Part shown: positions 57,675 to 64,000 of the stretch, in pieces
Layout of the letters: each line of letters starts with the position of its first letter
Position numbering within the stretch: the stretch's first letter is position 1
Assembly: GCF_009911795.1 (NCBI RefSeq)
Contig: NZ_CP047898.1
Coordinates: 186,001 to 250,000, forward strand
Direction of reading: 5' to 3'
Origin: Pseudarthrobacter psychrotolerans
GTDB lineage: Bacteria > Actinomycetota > Actinomycetes > Actinomycetales > Micrococcaceae
DNA length: 64,000 nt
Position numbers and translations under genes: made by a program
The notes under the pieces: generated by a model
The model's input: only the letters and a program-made list of their open reading frames with translations
What the model was told of the DNA's origin: nothing
Databases searched by the model: none

Positions 57675-58259
57675 GTGGCATTGGACTTTCAACGGAAAAT
57701 TCCCGCGTCGTTTGAGCGCGTGCGGGGCAACGAATTCGGGTACAACGCCAAACAGGTGGACCAGTTCCTCCAGCGGGCCAGGGTGGCACTCGAGACGCCG
57801 AAGGCCGCCATCCACGCCGTTACCAGCGCCGACGTCCGGGGTGTCTCTTTTGACCCGGTCAAGGGCGGCTACGCTGCCGCCGTCGTTGACGCAGCGCTGG
57901 ACCGGCTCGAAGACGCCTTCGCCCGCCGCGAACGGGACGAACTGATCGCCGCCAAGGGCGAGGACGCCTGGCTGCGGGAGATCGGCAGCCTCTCCGGCAT
58001 CCTCCGGGGCCGCCTGCACCGGCCTGACGGTGAACGCTTCCGGCGCCCGTCAAAAAAGAAGGCCCGCAGTTACAACATCCTGGACGTGGACAATCTTTGC
58101 TACGACCTGATCGGCTACCTCGAAGAGGACAAGCCGCTCAGCGTCGACAACGTCCGTCGTGTGGTCTTCCGCTGTGCCGTGGGCAAGGACGGCTACGAGG
58201 AGACCCAGGTTGATGCCTTCCTGGACCGTGTGGTGGAACTCATGGCGGCCATCGACTGA
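57675..58259 (+). CDS. DivIVA-domain protein
   Basis: A 194-residue protein. VRGNEFGYNAKQVDQFLQRA near the start and a second copy at the end (VGKDGYEETQVDAFLDRVVE) are DivIVA-type N-terminal units that sit on curved membrane. Between them are a charged region and NILDVDNLCYDLIGYLEE. GTG start at 57675 with AAAGGAAC upstream. Its role would be in polar growth or division; two half-repeats instead of one plus coiled coil differ from Wag31. Confidence 0.8.
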   Translation: MALDFQRKIPASFERVRGNEFGYNAKQVDQFLQRARVALETPKAAIHAVTSADVRGVSFDPVKGGYAAAVVDAALDRLEDAFARRERDELIAAKGEDAWLREIGSLSGILRGRLHRPDGERFRRPSKKKARSYNILDVDNLCYDLIGYLEEDKPLSVDNVRRVVFRCAVGKDGYEETQVDAFLDRVVELMAAID

Positions 58260-58385
58260 CGCCTTTGGCCGGCGCGCTTCAGGCCCCGCCCGGCGGTGTG
58301 GGGGAGAGCGGTGCGAAGCGCTGCCATATGGTCGTCCCTCCAGCGGCGCCGCGCGAGAGCCCTGGACGGCTCGCGTGCCGCAGGT

Positions 58386-59852
58386 TCAGCGTTCGGTGGC
58401 CAATGGCCGTTCCGGCGTGTGCAGCCGGGTCATGACCCGGGCCATGGTCCGCGGTATCCGATGTTTTGTCGCCCGGGAGACAAGCACCGTCACGGCGAAA
58501 GCGGCGGGAACCGTCCACGCCGCCGGCTGGGCCAACCAGAAGGGCGTGCTGGAGGCCCCCAGGAAAGTTCCCCACACCATGGCGCCACCGCAGAGGACGC
58601 CGCCAGTCACCATTCCGGCAATGGCGCCGGCGTCGGTGAGTCCCCGCCACCAGATGCCCAGCAGGAGCACCGGGCACACGGTGGAAGCCGTAAACGCGAA
58701 CACCAGGCCCACGCTGCCGGCCAATGCCGGGGAATCAGTCATCACGGCAAATCCCAGCGGGACCACAGCGGAGACGACGGCGGCGAGCCGGAATCCCCGC
58801 ACGTCGCCGCCCAGGACGTCCTGGCTGATCACACCGGCCAGGGAGACCACCAGTCCGGAGGTGGTGGACAGGAATGCGGCAAAGGCCCCGGCCACCACCA
58901 ATGCCGAGAGCAGGTCGCCGGCAGTTCCGCCGATCAGCTGCCCCGGCAGCAGGAGAACCACCGCATCCGCCCGTCCTGACCGGGCGAGTTCGGGCGCGAA
59001 CATCCGCCCCAGTAGCCCGTACGCGGTGGGAAACAGGTAAAACACCGAGAGCAGCCCGAGCACGATCAGGGTGGTCCGCCGTGCCGATTGTCCGTCCGGA
59101 TTCGTGTAGAAGCGGACCAGGACGTGGGGGAGTCCCAACGTGCCGAACAGCAGCGCCACCAGCAGCGAGATGTTCTGGTACGGCCCGGCCGGAGCCAGCC
59201 CGGTGGGATTCACGACGGCGGGGGCCACGGCGGCACTGCCGTCACCGGCCAGCGTGAAAACGATGAACAAGACCGGCACCGCAAGGGCAGTGAGCTTCAG
59301 CCAGAACTGGAAGGCCTGCACGAACGTAATGGAACGCATGCCGCCGGCCACAACGGTCAGGCACACCACAACCACCACGGCAGCGGAGCCCACCCAGGCC
59401 GGCAGCCCCGTAGCGATCCGGATGGTCAAGGCCGCACCGTGGAGTTGCGGCACAATGTACAGCCAGCCCACCACAACCACCATCACGCTGGTCACGCGGC
59501 GGACTGCCCGCGAATCCAGTCTGGCCTCAGTGAAGTCCGGGATCGTGTAGGCACCGGACCGGCGCAGCGGGGCGGCCACAAACAGCAGCAGCATCAGGTA
59601 TCCGGCGGTGTAGCCCACCGGAAACCACAGCGCGTCAGTACCGGACAGCAGGATCAGCCCGGCCACCCCCAGGAAGCTCGCCGCCGAGAGGTACTCGCCT
59701 CCGATGGCGGATGCATTCCACCATGGCCGGACCGTCCGGGAAGCCACATAGAAATCGCCGGTGGTCCGGGAAATCCGGAGTCCGTAGAAACCAATGGCAG
59801 CTGTGGCCAGCGAAACAACAACAATAGCCATCACACCAACGGCGGGATTCAT
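58386..59852 (-). CDS. sodium:solute symporter family transporter
   Basis: An SSS-family importer, 488 residues with about 13 helices. RTTGDFYVASRTVRPWWNAS, then AIGGEYLSAASFLGVAGLIL is the start of the acetate/monocarboxylate (ActP/MctP-like) branch. LFGTLGLPHVLVRFYTNPDG, then QSARR follows. I chose ATG 59852 (MNPAVGVMAIVVV). It ends the four-gene unit kinase-regulator-small membrane protein-symporter. Substrate probably a small carboxylate, by family. Confidence 0.82.
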   Translation of the reverse strand: MNPAVGVMAIVVVSLATAAIGFYGLRISRTTGDFYVASRTVRPWWNASAIGGEYLSAASFLGVAGLILLSGTDALWFPVGYTAGYLMLLLFVAAPLRRSGAYTIPDFTEARLDSRAVRRVTSVMVVVVGWLYIVPQLHGAALTIRIATGLPAWVGSAAVVVVVCLTVVAGGMRSITFVQAFQFWLKLTALAVPVLFIVFTLAGDGSAAVAPAVVNPTGLAPAGPYQNISLLVALLFGTLGLPHVLVRFYTNPDGQSARRTTLIVLGLLSVFYLFPTAYGLLGRMFAPELARSGRADAVVLLLPGQLIGGTAGDLLSALVVAGAFAAFLSTTSGLVVSLAGVISQDVLGGDVRGFRLAAVVSAVVPLGFAVMTDSPALAGSVGLVFAFTASTVCPVLLLGIWWRGLTDAGAIAGMVTGGVLCGGAMVWGTFLGASSTPFWLAQPAAWTVPAAFAVTVLVSRATKHRIPRTMARVMTRLHTPERPLATER

Positions 59853-59859
59853 GAGCACA

Positions 59860-60210
59860 TCACTTGTCCCCGGCCAGGTCCCGGTAGCGGGCCTCGTTCC
59901 GGGCGGCGCTCCGGGTGTACAGCCAGGCGCTGAGGCCGATGGCGGGATAGATGCCGGCACCCAGCAGGATCCACTCGAACGGGACACCCGAAACCCGGGT
60001 CTCGGCGAGTCCCGGCACGGCAGCCAGCAGCAACGGGAACGCACACAGGATCAGCATGAACCCGATGGCCACCACCAAGGCCAGTCGCAGCTGGGAACGG
60101 ATCAGGGACCGGACGAAGACCTGCCCCACCTCTGATTCCTCCGCCGCCTCGCGCGTTTCCCCGGCGGGCCGGGGTGCCGAGCGCGGAGCGGTGACGCGGA
60201 CCCGGGTCAT
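59860..60210 (-). CDS. small two-helix membrane protein, symporter partner
   Basis: A 116-residue protein with two hydrophobic segments (LALVVAIGFMLILCAFPLLL and VPFEWILLGAGIYPAIGLSA). It overlaps the response regulator by 4 bp (ATGA) and lies directly before the symporter gene. The same arrangement (DUF485-type protein plus symporter) occurs on the other side at 62350, so it is likely the equivalent subunit or assembly factor. Confidence 0.65.
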   Translation of the reverse strand: MTRVRVTAPRSAPRPAGETREAAEESEVGQVFVRSLIRSQLRLALVVAIGFMLILCAFPLLLAAVPGLAETRVSGVPFEWILLGAGIYPAIGLSAWLYTRSAARNEARYRDLAGDK

Positions 60211-60932
60211 GCCTGCGGCCGGACGCGGGTGGCTTCCAGCTTTTCCCTGACCATGGGAAGGTGGCGGCGGCTGATGGGAAGGCCTGCGCCGGCCACCGAA
60301 ACGCTGGGCTTGTCCGCCGCCAGCTTCATGGACTGCACATGTTTCAGCGCCACCAGGTAGGACCGGTGCGTCCGGATAAACCCGGCCTCCGCCCACTGCT
60401 GCTCCAGATCGGCCAGCGGCACCCGGATGAGGTAGCTGGCATCCGCGGTGTGCAGCCGGGCGTAGTCTCCCTGCGCCTGGACGTACGTGACGTCGTCGCG
60501 CCTGATCATCCTGGTGGTGCCGCCCTGGTCAACGGTGATCATCTCAGGCGCGGCGCCCCCGCCGCCGTCGCGCAGCAGCTCGCTGATCCGCCCCACCGAC
60601 CGGGCGAGCCGCTCGGCCCGGACGGGCTTGAGCAGGTAGTCCACGGCGGCAAGTTCGAACGCTTCCAGGGCGCAGTCCTCGTCCGCGGTGACAAACACCA
60701 CCGCCGGAGGTTTGCTGCTGCGCGTGATGGCGCGTGCAACATCAAGGCCGGACACGGCTGGCATGTGAATATCCAGGAAGACAGCGTCAATCGTTTCGGT
60801 GTTCAAGGCCCGCAATGCCTCGGCACCGGAAGTCGCCCGGTGGATGATTCCGATCCTGTCATCCTTGCCCAGCAGATAGGCCAGTTCCTCCACGGCGGGT
60901 AGCTCGTCGTCGGCGACGAGGACATTAATCAT
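60207..60932 (-). CDS. LytTR-family response regulator
   Basis: A two-component regulator, 241 residues. Receiver domain with MINVLVADDELPAVEELAYL, the phospho-Asp in DAVFLDIHMPAVSG and the Lys in VDYLLKPVRAERLARS. C-terminal LytTR DNA-binding domain: IRRDDVTYVQAQGDYARLHT, then FIRTHRSYLVALKHVQSM. Lies behind the sensor kinase on the same strand and couples into the small membrane protein gene. Probably controls the flanking transporters. Confidence 0.9.
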   Translation of the reverse strand: MINVLVADDELPAVEELAYLLGKDDRIGIIHRATSGAEALRALNTETIDAVFLDIHMPAVSGLDVARAITRSSKPPAVVFVTADEDCALEAFELAAVDYLLKPVRAERLARSVGRISELLRDGGGGAAPEMITVDQGGTTRMIRRDDVTYVQAQGDYARLHTADASYLIRVPLADLEQQWAEAGFIRTHRSYLVALKHVQSMKLAADKPSVSVAGAGLPISRRHLPMVREKLEATRVRPQA

Positions 60933-60978
60933 GGTCCTACATTAGCCGCCGGAGGCGGCTGGGATCAGACGGCCGGGT

Positions 60979-62178
60979 TCAGGCGTCGTGGCCGGGCTGG
61001 GACTTGGGCACGCGCATGGTGATCAGCGTTCCTTCGCCCGGGGCCGTCTCGATCACCAGGCCGTGCTGGTCCCCGTAGACCTGCCGGAGCCGGGCGTCCA
61101 CGTTGCGCAGCCCCACGTGGTCGCCGTCGTGGTGTCCGGCCAGCATCGACTGGAGCTCGGCAGGGTCCATCCCCACGCCGTCGTCCTCTATGGTCACTTC
61201 CGCATAGGCGCCCGAATCATTGGCCGTGATGGTGATGTGGCCGGCCCCTTCCTTTGCCTCCAGGCCATGCCTGACGGCGTTCTCCACCAGCGGCTGCAGG
61301 CTCAGGAACGGGATGACGGTGCCCAGGACTTCCGGCGCGATCCGCAGGCTGACCTGGACGCGCTCACCGAAGCGGGCGCGCTCCAACAGCAGGTACCGGT
61401 CAATGCAGCGCAGTTCCTCGGCCAGCGTGGTGAAGTCACCGTGGCGCCGGAACGAATACCTCGTAAAATCGGCGAACTCCACCACGAGTTCGCGTGCCCG
61501 CTCCGGATCCGTGTTGATGAACGACGCGATGGCGTTCAGCGAGTTGTAGATGAAATGCGGGCTGATCTGGGCCCGCAGCGCCCGCACTTCAGCTTCCATC
61601 AGCAGGGTCCGGGATGCGTCGAGCTCGGCCAGTTCCACCTGAACGGCCACCCAGTCCGCCACTTCGCTGGTGGCGCGGACCAAGCCGGCGCCCGCGGACG
61701 GGGCAAACGCCGCCACGACGCCCACCACCCGGGATCCGGCGCGGACCGGCGCGATGACGGCGGCCAGGCTGCCGGAGGCAACGTCCGCACCCAGGTCCCG
61801 CGCCTGGAGCACCGCGGTCCGGCCGCCGGTCAGGACGTCCGCGGCCAGATCCATCAACCGGGGTTTCAGTTCCTCGGCGGCACCATCCCAGGCGAGCACG
61901 CCCGCCGTATCGGTGATCGCCAGCGCATCACAGCCCAGCAGGTTCCTCAGCTGCCGGCTCGCCTTGGCGGCGCCTGCCGGATTGAGCCCGGTCCGCAGGT
62001 GCTGCCCGGCGCGTGATGCTGCGTGGAGCGTGTTGTACGTGGCGCGCTCGGCATCGGTGCCCAGCTCGCGGAAGGACCTGAGCAGCTTGATGCCAGCGCC
62101 GACGACGACGGCGATCGCCAGCACAATCACCGCAACGGCGGCGGCACTCAGCAGGGGGGAGTCCGGCATGGTGCCCAT
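60979..62178 (-). CDS. LytS-type sensor histidine kinase
   Basis: A 399-residue kinase with one N-terminal helix (LLSAAAVAVIVLAIAVVVGA), a GAF-like sensor part (LLGCDALAITDTAGVLAWDG, then VIAPVRAGSRVVGVVAAFAP), a LytS-type phosphoacceptor LRAQISPHFIYNSLNAIASF and an ATP-binding N box LQPLVENAVRHGLE with IEDDGVGMDP. I used ATG 62178; a longer upstream frame lacks coding character and overlaps the divergent gene. Pairs with the LytTR regulator. Confidence 0.88.
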   Translation of the reverse strand: MGTMPDSPLLSAAAVAVIVLAIAVVVGAGIKLLRSFRELGTDAERATYNTLHAASRAGQHLRTGLNPAGAAKASRQLRNLLGCDALAITDTAGVLAWDGAAEELKPRLMDLAADVLTGGRTAVLQARDLGADVASGSLAAVIAPVRAGSRVVGVVAAFAPSAGAGLVRATSEVADWVAVQVELAELDASRTLLMEAEVRALRAQISPHFIYNSLNAIASFINTDPERARELVVEFADFTRYSFRRHGDFTTLAEELRCIDRYLLLERARFGERVQVSLRIAPEVLGTVIPFLSLQPLVENAVRHGLEAKEGAGHITITANDSGAYAEVTIEDDGVGMDPAELQSMLAGHHDGDHVGLRNVDARLRQVYGDQHGLVIETAPGEGTLITMRVPKSQPGHDA

Positions 62179-62349
62179 CGTAGCGGCGGGTGCCGTTAGT
62201 CGCAGCATCGTGACCGTTGAGCGACCGTTCGCACCGATGCTCTGGAATGGAGGCCTGCCGCACCGCAGAGTGATTGTAGTCACATTGATCGCATCCTGCA
62301 CGCAGGCCGCGGCCGGTGTGAACCAGGCAAGTCTCAATGAGGAGGAACG

Positions 62350-62730
62350 ATGGGTAACGATGCCCACACTCCGGACGCAGCGGCGTCCGTGGACTTCGAA
62401 CAGGTTCAGTCGACCGAGCGGTTCCAGCAACTGCGCAAACGTCACCGCAGCTTTGTATTCCCCATGGCAGTCGCATTCCTGCTGTGGTACTTCGCATACG
62501 TTCTGCTGGCCGATTACGCCGTCGGGTTTATGTCCACCAAAGTGTGGGGCAACATCAACATCGGCCTGATCCTGGGCCTGCTGCAGTTCGTTTCCACGTT
62601 CGCCATCACCGGCTGGTACGTCAGCTACTCCAACCGGAGGCTTGACCCCATCGCGGCTGAGATCCGCAACGAAATCGAAGGCCATGAGTTCGACAAAAAC
62701 GGCAACCGAGTGGGTGGAGTCACCAAATGA
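62350..62730 (+). CDS. DUF485-type small membrane protein
   Basis: A 126-residue protein: FQQLRKRHRSFVFPMAVAFL, then LWYFAYVLLADYAVGFMSTK, and a second helix GLILGLLQFVSTFAITGWYV, then SYSNRRLDP. This is the DUF485 plan, a protein encoded before ActP-type acetate permeases. AGGAGGAACG gives an ideal start. The stop overlaps the symporter ATG (ATGA). It is divergent from the kinase gene. Confidence 0.85.
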   Translation: MGNDAHTPDAAASVDFEQVQSTERFQQLRKRHRSFVFPMAVAFLLWYFAYVLLADYAVGFMSTKVWGNINIGLILGLLQFVSTFAITGWYVSYSNRRLDPIAAEIRNEIEGHEFDKNGNRVGGVTK

Positions 62731-64000
62731 TCGGAATTGCCACCGCGGTGGATGTGGCCGCGCTCAAGGACACCACCCTGCTGAACATGGGCATCTTCGG
62801 CCTTTTCGTTGCAGTGACCATGGTCATCGTGCTGCGCGCCAGCCGCAACAACAAGACGGCGGCCGACTACTACGCTGCCGGACGCTCCTTTACCGGTCCG
62901 CAGAACGGCACCGCCATCGCCGGCGACTACCTCTCTGCCGCTTCCTTCCTGGGGATCACCGGCGCCATCGCCATCAACGGCTACGACGGATTTATGTACT
63001 CCATCGGCTTCCTGGTTGCCTGGCTCGTGGCCCTGCTGCTCGTCGCTGAGCTGCTCCGCAACACTGGCAAGTTCACCATGGCCGACGTGCTCTCCTTCCG
63101 GCTCAAACAGCGTCCGGTCCGGATCGCTGCAGCCATTTCCACGCTGGCCGTCTGTTTCTTCTACCTGCTGGCGCAGATGGCCGGCGCCGGCAGCCTGATT
63201 TCCCTGCTCCTGGGCATCAGCGACTGGGGCGGACAAGCACTGGTGATCATCGTCGTCGGCGCCCTGATGATCATGTATGTACTGATCGGCGGCATGAAGG
63301 GCACCACCTGGGTCCAGATCATCAAGGCCATGCTGCTGATTGCCGGTGCTGCCGTGATGACCTTCTGGGTGCTTGCCATCTACGGGTTCAACCTCTCCGA
63401 CCTGCTGGGCGGCGCCGTGGAAACCTCGGGCAACCCGAACATGCTGAACCCCGGCCTGCAGTACGGCAAAACCGAAACGTCCAAGCTGGACTTCATGTCC
63501 CTGGGCCTCGCCCTGGTCCTGGGTACTGCCGCGCTGCCCCACGTGCTGATGCGCTTCTACACGGTTCCGACCGCCAAGGAAGCCCGCAAATCCGTTGTCT
63601 GGTCCATCGGGCTGATCGGACTTTTCTACCTGTTCACCCTGGTGCTGGGTTACGGCGCTGCGGCGCTGGTGGGCGCCGAAACGATCAAGGCTGCCCCGGG
63701 CGGCGTCAATTCGGCGGCCCCGCTGCTGGCCTTCTATCTCGGCGGACCGCTGCTCCTGGGCTTTATCTCCGCAGTGGCCTTCGCCACCATCCTGGCAGTG
63801 GTGGCCGGCCTGACCATCACCGCCGCAGCCTCCTTCGCCCATGACATCTACGCCAGCGTCATCTCCAAGGGCAAGGCAGACGCCGGCACCGAGGTCAAGG
63901 TGGCGCGGCGCACCGTGGTGGTCATCGGTGTGATGGCCATCCTGGGCGGCATCTTCGCCAACGGCCAGAATGTGGCATTCCTGGTGGCGCTCGCCTTCGC
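62727..64000 (+). CDS. actP: cation/acetate symporter (ActP-like), partial at the right edge
   Basis: An SSS-family permease, 424 residues visible and running off the window. NKTAADYYAAGRSFTGPQNG, then TAIAGDYLSAASFLGITGAI, and LGTAALPHVLMRFYTVPTAK, then EARKS match acetate permeases; the symporter at 58386 has parallel motifs. Start at 62727 overlaps DUF485. Imports acetate or a similar monocarboxylate with sodium or protons. Confidence 0.85.
   Translation, partial: MIGIATAVDVAALKDTTLLNMGIFGLFVAVTMVIVLRASRNNKTAADYYAAGRSFTGPQNGTAIAGDYLSAASFLGITGAIAINGYDGFMYSIGFLVAWLVALLLVAELLRNTGKFTMADVLSFRLKQRPVRIAAAISTLAVCFFYLLAQMAGAGSLISLLLGISDWGGQALVIIVVGALMIMYVLIGGMKGTTWVQIIKAMLLIAGAAVMTFWVLAIYGFNLSDLLGGAVETSGNPNMLNPGLQYGKTETSKLDFMSLGLALVLGTAALPHVLMRFYTVPTAKEARKSVVWSIGLIGLFYLFTLVLGYGAAALVGAETIKAAPGGVNSAAPLLAFYLGGPLLLGFISAVAFATILAVVAGLTITAAASFAHDIYASVISKGKADAGTEVKVARRTVVVIGVMAILGGIFANGQNVAFLVALAF

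Noticed and set aside
60988..62016. Long plus-strand frame opposite the sensor kinase
   Set aside because: Antisense shadow of the kinase, rich in Gly/Arg/His, no motif and no ribosome site.

Overview
The window is high-GC actinobacterial DNA. The right third carries the order rpsB-tsf-pyrH-frr-cdsA, followed by a DivIVA-domain gene. Together with the protein sequences this suggests a member of the Micrococcaceae, most likely Arthrobacter or Pseudarthrobacter. That assignment is recognition, not a database match.

Layout. (1) 1-1.5 kb: a partial, frameshifted Ldh-family oxidoreductase and a dapA-type aldolase gene, both on the minus strand. (2) 2.1-3.5 kb: remains of an IS110-type transposase and of a serine resolvase. 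(3) 3.6-12 kb: a plus-strand amino-sugar operon with a ROK repressor behind a palindromic operator, sugar-binding lipoprotein, two permeases, GH4 phospho-glycosidase, BadF/BcrA-type kinase, then a resolvase scar and a SIS-domain deaminase/isomerase resembling NagB-II. (4) 12-30 kb: a conjugation/mobilisation block with small membrane protein, SSB, a very large DNA methyltransferase/SNF2-type helicase with a nested gene, an AbiEii-like toxin with a ribbon-helix-helix partner, a MobF relaxase and its helicase half, a zinc-finger coiled-coil protein and a structured non-coding stretch that could hold oriT. No type IV secretion genes are visible. (5) 30-40 kb: accessory cargo with a HEPN-type gene, two AbiTii-type paralogues, lipoproteins, unknown proteins and a sigma/membrane protein/lipoprotein cluster. 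It is interspersed with ends resembling Tn402/Tn5053 transposons. (6) 40-44.6 kb: ParA-like ATPase, NrdH-type redoxin, a zinc-motif protein and a tyrosine integrase, ending at a 38-bp copy of the 3' part of tRNA-Asn. This copy is the right attachment site of a genomic island whose left end lies outside the window or is eroded. (7) 44.7-64 kb: conserved chromosome with tRNA-Asn, a Bcr/CflA exporter, a holin-family protein, CDP-alcohol phosphatidyltransferase, DMT transporter, glycosyltransferase, a CAT-anticodon tRNA, acyl-CoA dehydrogenase, M23 protein, the translation/lipid cluster, and a LytS/LytT-type two-component system between two divergent small-membrane-protein plus sodium:solute symporter modules.

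One caution applies throughout. Five genes lose frame by exactly one base inside a C or G run, and a sixth gains one base in such a run. One of these is in the core chromosome. This pattern suggests base-calling errors, so several split genes may be intact in the organism.
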